A stretch of DNA of 64,000 nucleotides. Origin: Gemmatimonadaceae bacterium. GTDB lineage: Bacteria; Gemmatimonadota; Gemmatimonadetes; Gemmatimonadales; Gemmatimonadaceae. Where the stretch lies: positions 233,275 through 297,274 of the forward strand of contig JAICWO010000005.1 in assembly GCA_025934775.1 (NCBI GenBank), read 5' to 3'. The translations under genes and the position numbers were made by a program. The first letter of the stretch is position 1; every line of letters begins with the position of its first letter. This document shows positions 38,524 to 46,842 of the stretch, one piece after another. The notes under the pieces are model-generated. The model searched no databases. It was not told the origin of the DNA and saw nothing but the letters and a program-made list of their open reading frames with translations.

Positions 38524-39723
38524 TTATTTGGTCGCGGTGGTGTGCACGAGCCGATCGTACGTCGAGACGAGGGAATCGGCGAGCGTCACACGCACGCGGC
38601 CGATCTTGTTGTTGTTGCGCGTCGGGTCGACGCGATTGCTGAGCAAGATGACATAGAAGTCCCGCTCGGGGTCGATCCAGATCGACGTGCCGGTGAAGCC
38701 GGTGTGGCCGAACGCCGCCGCGGACATCTTGTGGCCGGCGGAATTGGTGCCGTTCGGCTTCTGCCATCCGAGGGCGCGATCGGCGACCTGGTGCGCGGTG
38801 AAGAGCTTGATCATGTCCGGCGAGAAGATGCGCGCACCATCGAGAATGCCGCCGTTGAGGTACATCTCGGCGAAGCGCGCGAGATCATGGCCCGAGCTGA
38901 ACAAGCCCGCGTGCGCCGACACCCCGCCGAGATAATACGCGCGCTCGTCGTGCACCATCCCGCGCACCTTGCGGTGTCGCTGCACCGAGTCGACCTCCGT
39001 CGGCGCGATGCGGTTCCAGAGCGCGATCGGCGGGCGGTACATCGTCTCGCGCATCTGGAGCGGCTGGAAGATGTAGTCGTGCTCGTAGAGATCGAGCGAC
39101 TGCCCGGTGATCTGCTCGACGAGACGACCAAGCATGTACGCGCCGATGTCGCTGTACACCATCCGCACGCCCGGGAGCGTGTCGAGCGGCGTATTGAACA
39201 TGAGCACCGCCATGCTGTCCGGATCGTGGGTGATCTGATCGTACGCCTTGAACGCCGGCAGCCCGGCCGTGTGCGTGAGCAGATGCCGAACGGTCACCTT
39301 CTCTTTGTTCTTTCCGGTCCACGTGGGGATGTACCGCTGGAGCGGCGCGTCGAGATCGACCCGGTGCTGTTCGACGAGCTGCATCATGGCGGTGGTGAGC
39401 CCAATGACTTTGCTCAACGAGGCAAGATCCCACATCGTGTGCTCGTCGGGGCGCGGGCTGGGTGCCCAATCGAGCTGTCCCACGCCATATTCGGCAAGGA
39501 CGCCGGCGTGCGTGCCGACGACGGCGAACGCGCCAGGGAACGCACTGTCGGCGCGCGCGCGATCGAGTATGGATTGCAAGTCGGTTTGCAGGGCGGCGGC
39601 GAGCGGTCCGGAGGCGATCTGCGCCGGCGCGCTCCCGCTGGGGCGCACCGCGGCGTGACTACACCCGGCGAACAGGACGCCGGCCACCACGAATGAGAGC
39701 GAGACAGAGCGACGATGCCGCAT
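38524..39723 (-). CDS. Serine hydrolase of the beta-lactamase/AmiE (YbbE) type, lipoprotein
   Basis: A 399-residue envelope enzyme. A lipoprotein signal (MRHRRSVSLSFVVAGVLFAGC, lipobox Cys21, written here as two parts MRHRRS and FVVAGVLFAGC) is followed by a class C beta-lactamase fold. The catalytic SxxK is Ser102-Lys105 (SLSK), the Tyr motif is YSDIG, and HTGFTG replaces the KTG box. In Bacillus subtilis the gene beside namZ and nagZ, amiE/ybbE, encodes such a fold that removes the peptide from MurNAc. Context makes the same role plausible here. It is divergent from namZ with overlapping 5' ends. Confidence 0.82.
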   Translation of the reverse strand: MRHRRSVSLSFVVAGVLFAGCSHAAVRPSGSAPAQIASGPLAAALQTDLQSILDRARADSAFPGAFAVVGTHAGVLAEYGVGQLDWAPSPRPDEHTMWDLASLSKVIGLTTAMMQLVEQHRVDLDAPLQRYIPTWTGKNKEKVTVRHLLTHTAGLPAFKAYDQITHDPDSMAVLMFNTPLDTLPGVRMVYSDIGAYMLGRLVEQITGQSLDLYEHDYIFQPLQMRETMYRPPIALWNRIAPTEVDSVQRHRKVRGMVHDERAYYLGGVSAHAGLFSSGHDLARFAEMYLNGGILDGARIFSPDMIKLFTAHQVADRALGWQKPNGTNSAGHKMSAAAFGHTGFTGTSIWIDPERDFYVILLSNRVDPTRNNNKIGRVRVTLADSLVSTYDRLVHTTATK

Positions 39724-40998
39724 CGAAATCACTGGTTGATGTTGGGAATGATCGTTGGCGTCACCGCGTGCGCGCCAACCGGTGCGCAGAGCACACCACA
39801 CGCCGCCGCCGTCCGGCCGGGAATTACCGTGCTCTTGTCCGACAGCCTCGGTCTGATTCGCGGGAAGCGCATCGGTCTGCTGACGAATCAGACGGGCATC
39901 GACGCGACGGGGGAATCGGATATCGATCTGTTGCGCGGCCCCGCCGCGCGCGCCGCATCCGTCACCCTCGTACGGCTCTTCTCCCCGGAGCACGGAATCC
40001 GCGGCACCGAGGATCATACGCAGATCGCGAGCGGGATCGATGAACGCAGCGGATTGCCGGTGCATTCGCTCTATACCGTGACGGCGATTGCGCCGCCGGA
40101 AAGTCTGCTCGTCGACCTCGATGCACTCGTGTTCGATCTGCAGGACATCGGCACTCGGACGTGGACGTACGTGGGATCGATGGACTACGCGTTGCGCGCA
40201 GCCGCCAGGCGCCACATGCCGATCATCGTGCTCGATCGCCCCAATCCGATCACCGGCGATCACGTCGACGGCCCGATGCTCGACACGGCATTGTCGAACG
40301 CTGAGGAGTACTCGCGGCAGCATCCGGCAAAACCGTACGCATTATACCCCTTCCCGCTGCGCCACGGAATGACGATGGGCGAGCTCGCGTTGTTCTACAA
40401 CGACGTGCTCGGAATCCACGCTCAGCTCCACGTGATTCCCATGCAGGGATGGCGGCGCTCGATGTGGTTCGACGAGACGGGGCTTCGATGGGTTCGGCCG
40501 TCGCCGAATCTGCCGACGCTCGAGAGCGCGTTGATTTACCCATCACTCGTTCCGTTCGAGGGCTCGAACGTCTCGGTGGGTCGGGGCACCAGCGACGCGT
40601 TCCAGCGCTTCGGCGCGTCGTGGCTCGATGCGCCGCGGGTTGCGACTCTTCTCAATGGGCGACACCTCGGGGGCGTGCATTTCATCGTCGACCCATTCAC
40701 GCCCGTGAACCCGGGCGACAACAAGTTCGCGGGCCGGCGCATCCCGGGGATCAAGATCGTCATCGACGATCGGAACAAGGTGCAGTCCGGGCGCATCGGC
40801 GCGGCCGTGCTGTGGGCGCTGGTGACGGCGAATCGCGATTCGCTGCACATCTCGCCGCGGACGTTCGACGAGCGGTTCGGGAGCACCGCGGCACGAGAGG
40901 CGATCATGCGCGGCGCCGACCCCGACTCGGTCATCGATGCACAGCGCGCGGCGGTCGACGCGTTTCTGGCCAACGCGCGAAAGTACCGCTTGTATTGA
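39715..40998 (+). CDS. namZ: Exo-beta-N-acetylmuramidase NamZ-like (DUF1343, GH171)
   Basis: A 427-residue exported protein of the DUF1343 family, whose characterised member NamZ of B. subtilis releases terminal MurNAc from peptidoglycan fragments. Recognisable segments are GKRIGLLTNQTG, LFSPEHGIRG, VFDLQDIGTRTWTYV, LDRPNPI, RHGMTMGELALFYN, PSPNLPT and FEGSNVSVGRGT. A short signal ends in a possible lipobox (VTAC). ATG 39715 is chosen because it gives the signal a basic n-region (PHRNH); ATG 39739 is an alternative. It starts the salvage locus, divergent from the operon that encodes uptake and catabolism. Confidence 0.88.
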   Translation: MPHRNHWLMLGMIVGVTACAPTGAQSTPHAAAVRPGITVLLSDSLGLIRGKRIGLLTNQTGIDATGESDIDLLRGPAARAASVTLVRLFSPEHGIRGTEDHTQIASGIDERSGLPVHSLYTVTAIAPPESLLVDLDALVFDLQDIGTRTWTYVGSMDYALRAAARRHMPIIVLDRPNPITGDHVDGPMLDTALSNAEEYSRQHPAKPYALYPFPLRHGMTMGELALFYNDVLGIHAQLHVIPMQGWRRSMWFDETGLRWVRPSPNLPTLESALIYPSLVPFEGSNVSVGRGTSDAFQRFGASWLDAPRVATLLNGRHLGGVHFIVDPFTPVNPGDNKFAGRRIPGIKIVIDDRNKVQSGRIGAAVLWALVTANRDSLHISPRTFDERFGSTAAREAIMRGADPDSVIDAQRAAVDAFLANARKYRLY

Positions 40999-41075
40999 TC
41001 AACGCTCGAGCGGACCCGGCTGTCGCGCACACGTCTTGCACCGGTTCGGCTCGACAAACCTTCACGAGGAACCCT

Positions 41076-41414
41076 ATGGCATCGCGCGTCTACGCCGCGG
41101 TCGTCGCCCTTGGAATCGCACTCACCGCCTGCGGTCCACGCCAGGTCGAGGTGCGCACCGCGCCGACAACGGCTTCGCAACTGCAAGTGCGAGTCACCAA
41201 CAACCTGACCCAGGCCGTCAACGTGTACGTGACCGAGGGCGGCATCGACACGTTCGTGCGCCAGGTCGCTGGCAACTCCACGCAGACGGTTCCGGTGCAG
41301 GGAATCGCGGCCGGCACCAGCGTCTCGTTCAAGGCGGTCACGATCGACGGAACGCGCACGTTCTCCAAAGCGAACGTCGTGCTGACGGGCACGTACAACT
41401 TCCCCGTTCCGTAG
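41076..41414 (+). CDS. Small predicted lipoprotein
   Basis: A 112-residue protein I do not recognise. A signal peptide (VYAAVVALGIALTAC) gives lipobox Cys19, and the mature part is an all-beta-looking domain with LQVRVTNNLTQAVNVYV and TVPVQGIAAGTSVSFKAV. The pattern suggests an immunoglobulin-like or DUF4397-like fold, a weak inference. GAGGA lies just before ATG 41076. The gene stands alone between namZ and the CDP-alcohol transferase. Confidence 0.75.
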   Translation: MASRVYAAVVALGIALTACGPRQVEVRTAPTTASQLQVRVTNNLTQAVNVYVTEGGIDTFVRQVAGNSTQTVPVQGIAAGTSVSFKAVTIDGTRTFSKANVVLTGTYNFPVP

Positions 41415-41608
41415 AGGCCAACACGCCGTCGTTGCCGCTCGTTCGCGCGGTGCCTCGCGCGAGCTTGCGGTTGCTACAACTCTGTGGAGGGGCTACTTTT
41501 ACGGCCGGAGGCGCGTGTCGGGGACGCTATCGGACTCGAAGCGCGTCCTCGTCCCGCCGCGTCGGATCTTCGGCGCTGCAATGCGCCGCCGCGCCCACTC
41601 GGAGCCGC

Positions 41609-42304
41609 ATGAAGATTCTTCCGGACTGGCTCAAGAACGGATACCTGCGCGTCATCGATCCGGTGGCGAACTGGCTGGTCCGTCGCGGAGTCCATCCGAA
41701 CACCATCACCGTCATTGGGACGCTGTGTACCGTCGCCGGCGGCGTGATCTACGCCACTGGCCACATCTCGACGGGCGGGTGGTTCCTGAGTGTGATGGCG
41801 CTGTTCGACGTGCTCGACGGCACTGTCGCGCGGCGGTCGAATACGAGCTCCACCTTCGGCGCGTTTCTGGATTCGACGCTCGACCGGGTCGCCGACGGTG
41901 CGCTGCTCGGCGGCCTCGCGGTGTTCTACGCATTGAACCCGCGGCACCACAATGTCCCGATGATGGCCGTGTGTCTCGTTGGCCTGATCGGGTCGTACAT
42001 GACGTCGTACATCCGCGCGCGTGCCGAGGCGCTGGGTCTCGACGCGAAGGTCGGCATGGTGCAGCGCCCGGAGCGCATCGTGCTGTTGTCGGCGCCTCAG
42101 GCGTTGTTCGGCCTGGCGCTGAATGGCTGGGTCCTTGGCATCATCATCGTCTTCCTCACCGTCACGGCCTGGATCACCGTCGTGCAGCGCATGCTGTTCG
42201 TGTATCGGCAGACGCGCGCGCGCGGCGAATCGGCTCCCGTGCCCCTCACCACCGAAAAGACGTTCTGGCTGCGTCGCCGTCCCCGGACCGGCACGCGCCT
42301 TTAG
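41609..42304 (+). CDS. CDP-alcohol phosphatidyltransferase, probable phosphatidylinositol-phosphate synthase
   Basis: A 231-residue membrane enzyme with about six helices. The CDP-alcohol motif is complete: DVLDGTVAR, eight residues, then GAFLDSTLD, with all four aspartates. It swaps CMP on CDP-diacylglycerol for an alcohol phosphate. The next gene makes inositol-3-phosphate, 20 bases away, so the product is most likely phosphatidylinositol phosphate, as with the mycobacterial type of enzyme. ATG 41609 follows GGAGCC. The frame stays open upstream without family sequence. A weak promoter-like pair (TTGCTA 41471, TACTTT 41494, 17-base spacer) lies in the 194-base gap before it. Confidence 0.87.
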   Translation: MKILPDWLKNGYLRVIDPVANWLVRRGVHPNTITVIGTLCTVAGGVIYATGHISTGGWFLSVMALFDVLDGTVARRSNTSSTFGAFLDSTLDRVADGALLGGLAVFYALNPRHHNVPMMAVCLVGLIGSYMTSYIRARAEALGLDAKVGMVQRPERIVLLSAPQALFGLALNGWVLGIIIVFLTVTAWITVVQRMLFVYRQTRARGESAPVPLTTEKTFWLRRRPRTGTRL

Positions 42305-42324
42305 TAACACAAGGAGAATAATTC

Positions 42325-43641
42325 GTGCAGGGTTCGTCCTCGATCCGTCCCGCCACCGGGAAGCTCGGCATTCTTACGCCCGGCCTCGGCGCCGTGGCGA
42401 CGACGTTCATGGCCGGCGTGGAAAGCGTCCGGCGCGGCCACTCGAAGCCGATCGGCTCGCTCACGCAGATGGCGACGATTCGCCTCGGCAAGCGCACCGA
42501 GAATCGGTCGCCGCTCATCAAGGAGTTCGTCCCGCTCGCCAAGCTCGATGACATCGTGTTCGGCGCCTGGGATCCGATTCCCGACGACGCATACACCGCG
42601 GCGAAAAAGGCCGGCGTGCTCGAGGAACGCGATCTCGAGCCGGTTGCCGACTTCCTCAAGGCGATCAAGCCGATGCCCGCGGTGTTCGACAACCATTACG
42701 TCACGCGCATCACCGGCGAGAACGTCAAGAAAGGCAAGACCAAGCGCGACCTCGCCGAGCAGTTGCGTCAGGACATCCGCGAGTTCAAGGCGAAGAACAA
42801 GTGCGACCGCATCGTCATCGTGTGGTGCGCGTCGACCGAGATCTTCATCAAGCCCGGCCCGCAGCACGCGACCGTCGAGCAGTTCGAGAAAGCGATGGAG
42901 CGAAACGACGAAGCGATCTCGCCGGCGATGCTGTACGCCTGGGCGGCGATCATGGAAGGCGTGCCGTACTGCAATGGGGCGCCGAACCTCGCCGTCGACA
43001 CGCCGGCGCTGCAGCAGCTCGCGAACGAGAAGGGCGTGCCGATCTCGGGCAAGGATTTCAAGACCGGCCAGACGTGGATGAAGACCGTCATCGCGCCGGG
43101 CCTCAAGGCGCGCATGTTGGGTCTCGCGGGCTGGTACTCCACGAACATCCTCGGCAATCGCGACGGCGAGGTGCTCGACGATCCGCAGTCGTTCAAGACG
43201 AAGGAGGAGTCGAAGCTCAGCGTGCTGCACACGATCCTGCAGCCGGAGCAGTATCCGGTGTTGTACAAGGACTTCTCGCACGTCGTGCGCATCAACTACT
43301 ACCCGCCGCGCGGCGACAACAAGGAGGGCTGGGACAACATCGACATCGTCGGGTGGATGGGCTACCCGATGCAGATCAAGATCAACTTCCTGTGCCGCGA
43401 TTCCATTCTGGCCGCGCCGATCGTGCTCGACCTCGCGCTGTTCTCTGACTTCGCGCAGCGCGCCGGGCTCAAGGGCATTCAGGAATGGTTAAGCTTCTAT
43501 TACAAATCGCCGATGGCCGCTCCCGGATTACAGCCGGAACATGATCTTTTCATCCAGCAGACGAAGCTGAAGAACACGCTTCGGCACCTGATGGGTGAAG
43601 AGCAGATCACCCATCTTGGGCTGGAGTACTACCAGGCCTGA
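42325..43641 (+). CDS. ino1: Inositol-3-phosphate synthase
   Basis: A 438-residue NAD-dependent isomerase converting glucose-6-phosphate to inositol-3-phosphate. N-terminal GKLGILTPGLGAVATTF is the NAD-binding motif. WDPIPDDAYTAA, NGAPNLAVDTPAL, GKDFKTGQTWMKT and the conserved core GWYSTNILGNRDGEVL complete the active site. GTG 42325 follows AGGAG. It is paired with the CDP-alcohol transferase, giving a two-step route to inositol phospholipids. Confidence 0.95.
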   Translation: MQGSSSIRPATGKLGILTPGLGAVATTFMAGVESVRRGHSKPIGSLTQMATIRLGKRTENRSPLIKEFVPLAKLDDIVFGAWDPIPDDAYTAAKKAGVLEERDLEPVADFLKAIKPMPAVFDNHYVTRITGENVKKGKTKRDLAEQLRQDIREFKAKNKCDRIVIVWCASTEIFIKPGPQHATVEQFEKAMERNDEAISPAMLYAWAAIMEGVPYCNGAPNLAVDTPALQQLANEKGVPISGKDFKTGQTWMKTVIAPGLKARMLGLAGWYSTNILGNRDGEVLDDPQSFKTKEESKLSVLHTILQPEQYPVLYKDFSHVVRINYYPPRGDNKEGWDNIDIVGWMGYPMQIKINFLCRDSILAAPIVLDLALFSDFAQRAGLKGIQEWLSFYYKSPMAAPGLQPEHDLFIQQTKLKNTLRHLMGEEQITHLGLEYYQA

Positions 43642-43663
43642 GCGGGCGACCGGAGGAGCGATC

Positions 43664-44113
43664 ATGCGACGCATGCGGAGTTCAGCGGCGGCAGTCGCGC
43701 TGATGTTGGTGGCGTGCGGCGGTCCGAGCGGGCCGCCGCCGCTGCACGAATTCAGTCAGAATTACGATTTCACGATCAGCCCGGACGACGCCCCGCCGCA
43801 CGCGCGCGAGGACGTGCACTACACGATCCAGGTGTTCGATCGTAAGACGCGCCAGCCGATCGAGAGCGGCGAAGGCCAACTCTTTGCCGGCAAGCCGATC
43901 GAGGATGACGCGCCGAACGGTCCGCAATCAAAGACGTGGGACGGCATGGCGTACGGGCCGCAGGCCGGCACGTATCACGCGAAACTGAATTTCGTGATCA
44001 CGGGCACCTGGGCCATGGCCATTCGATTCCGCCGCGACTCGCTGCATCCGCTCGAGCGCATCGACTGGATGCAGGACGTCCTTCCCGAACGACCTGACAC
44101 GACTCGGAAATGA
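43664..44113 (+). CDS. Predicted lipoprotein of unknown function
   Basis: A 149-residue protein without a recognised family. A signal peptide (MRRMRSSAAAVALMLVACG) gives a lipobox with Cys18. The mature part is mainly beta-like, with VHYTIQVFDRKTRQPIESG and GTYHAKLNFVITGTWAMAIRF, resembling periplasmic YtkA/FixH-like beta-sandwich proteins, which is weak inference. A GGAGGAG site precedes ATG 43664. Its stop overlaps the next start (ATGA), so the two unknown genes are coupled. Confidence 0.75.
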   Translation: MRRMRSSAAAVALMLVACGGPSGPPPLHEFSQNYDFTISPDDAPPHAREDVHYTIQVFDRKTRQPIESGEGQLFAGKPIEDDAPNGPQSKTWDGMAYGPQAGTYHAKLNFVITGTWAMAIRFRRDSLHPLERIDWMQDVLPERPDTTRK

Positions 44114-44403
44114 GACACTACTTCCGCAGCCACATGCCGCTTGCCGACGTGCTCGCGGCCGCCGACCAGTTCTTTCCCGGCATCGGCCTCACGCAGAACA
44201 CGACGGCGCCCAAGACGCGCACGTACGCCGGCCCGCTGGGCGCGCTCCGCCTGTCAGTGAAGGCGGAAGGCGGCCACTACACGTTCATCCAGGCCGACAC
44301 CGACCAGATGGGCGAGAGCCGGATGGATCGGAACGTGAAGCGCTTCTTCAACGCGCTCCACCGCACCGAAGATCCGTCGCATGTGTTGGCGATGAATTAC
44401 TGA
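44110..44403 (+). CDS. Conserved-looking small cytosolic protein, unknown
   Basis: A 97-residue protein with no signal or membrane segment and no recognised domain. It opens with MRHYFRSHMPLADVLAAADQFFPGIGL and ends VKRFFNALHRTEDPSHVLAMNY, both amphipathic, around a beta region. It overlaps the upstream lipoprotein gene by four bases and its stop overlaps the E1alpha start (TGATG). It is thus locked between an envelope gene and a dehydrogenase gene. Real gene by coupling and codon pattern; function unknown. Confidence 0.7.
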   Translation: MRHYFRSHMPLADVLAAADQFFPGIGLTQNTTAPKTRTYAGPLGALRLSVKAEGGHYTFIQADTDQMGESRMDRNVKRFFNALHRTEDPSHVLAMNY

Positions 44404-45548
44404 TGGTGCCGAGAAAGCCGAGAGTAGAGAGCAGAGAGACGAGAGTAGACAACCCGTCTCCACGCTCCACTCTCAACCCTCCACTCTCTCGCCAACAACT
44501 GCTCGACCTCTACTACTGGATGCGGCTCACGCGCACGCTCGAAGAGCGGCTCGTGGCGTTGTACCGGCAGACCAAGGTCGTGGGCGGGTTGTTCCGGTCG
44601 CTCGGCCAGGAAGCCGACGCGGTGGGCAGCGCGTACGCGCTCGAGCGGCGCGACATTCTGTCGCCGCTCATCCGCAATCTCGGCGCGATGCTCGTGAAGG
44701 GCGCGACGCCGCTCGAGATCCTGCGGCAATACATGGCGAAAGGCGATTCGCCGACGCGCGGCCGCGAGCTCAACATCCACTTCGGCGACACGGAGCGCGG
44801 ATTCATCGGACAGATCTCGCCGCTCGGCGACATGGTGCCGGTGATGGCGGGCGTGACGCTCACGTTCAAGATGCGCGGCGAAGACCGCGTGGGGCTCGTG
44901 TACGTCGGCGACGGCGCGACATCGACCGGTGCGTTTCACGAAGGGATCAATTTCGCGGCGGTGCAACGCTGCCCGCTGGTCGTGATCGTCGAGAACAACG
45001 GCTACGCGTACTCGACGCCGATCGCGAAGCAGACCGCCGCGCGCCAGTTCGTGGACAAGGCGCTTGGCTACGGCGTGCCCGGCGAGCAGGCGGACGGCAA
45101 CGACGTGCTCGCGGTGTACGACGCGACCAAGCGCGCCGTCGACCGCGCGCGACGCGGCGAAGGGGTCACCCTCCTCGAGCTGATGACCTACCGCCGCAAG
45201 GGGCACGCGGAGCACGACAATCAATCGTACGTCCCCGACGGCGAGATCGACCGCTGGGCGCGCGAGAACGATCCCGTCGACCGGTACATCGCGCGGCTCG
45301 TTGGGGAATTCTCATTCACAAAAACTGATCTCGAAGCCGTCGACGACCGCGTGAGCCGCGAAGTCGACGAGGCGACGGACCTCGCGGAGCAGTCGGGGCC
45401 GCCCGAGGCGCTCGACGCGCTCACGGGCGTGTACGCCGAGCCGCCCTCGGCCGAGCCGCTCTGGTTCCGCGAAGGCACGGGCGGCGTCGTCGACCGGCAC
45501 GAGCGCGCGGAAGGGTGGGGGACATACAGCGCCATCGAGGAGCATTGA
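44403..45548 (+). CDS. 2-oxo-acid dehydrogenase E1 component, alpha subunit
   Basis: A 381-residue thiamine-diphosphate enzyme subunit (pyruvate or branched-chain type). Conserved parts are GLFRSLGQEADAVGSA, DILSPLIRN, the TPP motif GDGATSTGAFHEG through VENN, and the phosphorylation-loop-like YRRKGHAEHDNQSYV. The first 30 residues are encoded by a dispersed repeat (44410-44494). The conserved domain begins at SRQQLLDLYYWMRL, and the next Met is inside that helix, so translation must cross the repeat or use a non-ATG start. E1beta overlaps its stop. Substrate undecided between pyruvate and branched-chain 2-oxo acids. Confidence 0.92.
   Translation: MVPRKPRVESRETRVDNPSPRSTLNPPLSRQQLLDLYYWMRLTRTLEERLVALYRQTKVVGGLFRSLGQEADAVGSAYALERRDILSPLIRNLGAMLVKGATPLEILRQYMAKGDSPTRGRELNIHFGDTERGFIGQISPLGDMVPVMAGVTLTFKMRGEDRVGLVYVGDGATSTGAFHEGINFAAVQRCPLVVIVENNGYAYSTPIAKQTAARQFVDKALGYGVPGEQADGNDVLAVYDATKRAVDRARRGEGVTLLELMTYRRKGHAEHDNQSYVPDGEIDRWARENDPVDRYIARLVGEFSFTKTDLEAVDDRVSREVDEATDLAEQSGPPEALDALTGVYAEPPSAEPLWFREGTGGVVDRHERAEGWGTYSAIEEH
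44410..44494. repeat. Dispersed purine/pyrimidine-biased repeat, copy 2 (5' end of E1alpha gene)
   Basis: The left half is GAGAGTAGAGAG-type purine sequence. The right half carries CGCTCCACTCTC (44463-44474), identical to the right arm of the copy in actE, and CTCCACTCTCTCGCC (44480-44494), identical to 8188-8202. It is translated in the same frame as in actE, so both proteins contain RVESRE. Confidence 0.7.
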
Positions 45549-46525
45549 TGGCGGAGATCACCTACCTGGAGGCGATTCGCGAAGCGCTGTTCGAGGAGAT
45601 GGAGCGCGACCCGAACGTCTTTTGCATGGGCGAAGACATCGGGCGGTACGGCGGTGCGTTCAAAGTGACGGACGGGCTGCTCGATAAATTCGGCGAGCAG
45701 CGGGTGATCGACACGCCGATCTCGGAGATCGGCATCGTCGGTGCGGCGGCGGGCGCGGGACACATGGGCATGCGTCCGGTCGTGGAGATGCAGTTCATCG
45801 ACTTCCTCGCCAACGCGTACGACATCCTCACGAACTACGTGGCGACGGCGCGCTACCGCGCGTTCCTCCCCTGTCCGATGGTGGTGCGCGGCCCGAGCGG
45901 CGGGTACGTGCGCGGCGGCCCGTTTCATTCGCAGAATCCTGAAGCGGGGTTCGTGCACACGCCGGGGCTCAAGGTCGTGTACCCGGCGACCGCCGAGGAC
46001 GCAAAGGGACTGCTGAAATCGGCGATTCGCGACGACGACTGCGTGCTCTTCTTCGAGCACAAGTATCTCTATCGCCGCATCAAGGGACAGATGCCTGCCG
46101 GCGACCACACGGTGCCGATCGGGAAGGCGCGCGTCGCCCGAGAGGGTCGCGACCTCTCGATCATCACGTACGCATCAACGGTGTGGAAAGCGCTCGAGGC
46201 GGCGGAGCTGCTCGAGAAGGAAGACGGACTCTCCGTCGAGGTCATCGACCTCCGCACGCTCGCGCCGCTGGACGACGAGGCGATTCAAGCCACCGTGCGA
46301 AAGACCAACCGCGTGCTGATCGTGCACGAGGACACGCGCACTGGTGGGCTCGCCGGCGAGATCACGGCGCGTATCAACGAGCGTTCCTTCGCGTGGCTCG
46401 ACGCGCCGGTGCTCCGCGTGACGGCGCACGACGTTCCGCTCCCGTACGCGCCGCCGCTCGAGGATTTCGTGCTGCCGCAGACCGCCGACGTCGTTCGCGC
46501 GGCGCGCACGCTGGCGGCGTACTGA
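45548..46525 (+). CDS. 2-oxo-acid dehydrogenase E1 component, beta subunit
   Basis: A 325-residue transketolase-like subunit. ITYLEAIREALFEEMERDPNVF and MGEDIGRYGGAFKVT at the start are typical. PVVEMQFIDFLANAYDIL, the VRGPSGGYVRGGPFHSQ loop and the C-terminal VIDLRTLAPLDDEAI complete the family pattern. With the alpha subunit it decarboxylates a 2-oxo acid onto lipoyl-E2. It starts in ATG overlap with E1alpha and is followed after one base by a small membrane-protein gene and then E2. Confidence 0.94.
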   Translation: MAEITYLEAIREALFEEMERDPNVFCMGEDIGRYGGAFKVTDGLLDKFGEQRVIDTPISEIGIVGAAAGAGHMGMRPVVEMQFIDFLANAYDILTNYVATARYRAFLPCPMVVRGPSGGYVRGGPFHSQNPEAGFVHTPGLKVVYPATAEDAKGLLKSAIRDDDCVLFFEHKYLYRRIKGQMPAGDHTVPIGKARVAREGRDLSIITYASTVWKALEAAELLEKEDGLSVEVIDLRTLAPLDDEAIQATVRKTNRVLIVHEDTRTGGLAGEITARINERSFAWLDAPVLRVTAHDVPLPYAPPLEDFVLPQTADVVRAARTLAAY

Positions 46526-46526
46526 A

Positions 46527-46838
46527 ATGCCCGAGAGTCCAACGAATGGGCCGGAAGCGGCCCAGGGGGAGACTTCTGCCCCTCGTCCGGCGTATTTTGG
46601 TATTGGCTGTTTGACGGCGATCGCGGGGTTCTGGGGCGGCGGGATGATCGCCGTCTTGGTCGCGAAGGTCGTGGGCGCGTTCACCAGATGCCCGGCGGAG
46701 CCGGAAACCGGCGCGCCGTGCAACTGGTTCACATTTGCGTTCCTCGGCGCGATCGTCGGATTGGTCGTCATGCCGGTAATTTCGATCTGGCTGCTACGGC
46801 GCGGACGCATCCGCGCCCGAAACATTGAACGAGGGTGA
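46527..46838 (+). CDS. Small two-helix membrane protein of unknown function
   Basis: A 103-residue protein with two hydrophobic helices (about residues 24-49 and 66-88) separated by a loop with two Cys (TRCPAEPETGAPCNW), followed by a basic tail (RRGRIRARNIERG). It lies between E1beta and E2 with one- and four-base gaps. It is therefore part of the dehydrogenase transcript, although no such subunit is known in these complexes. It may anchor or simply be carried along. Confidence 0.72.
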   Translation: MPESPTNGPEAAQGETSAPRPAYFGIGCLTAIAGFWGGGMIAVLVAKVVGAFTRCPAEPETGAPCNWFTFAFLGAIVGLVVMPVISIWLLRRGRIRARNIERG

Positions 46839-46842
46839 TGCG

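Noticed and set aside
41415..41608. N-terminal extension of the CDP-alcohol transferase
   Set aside because: The frame is open but Arg/Ser-rich without homology; ATG 41609 has a GGAG site and the family start MKILPDWLK.
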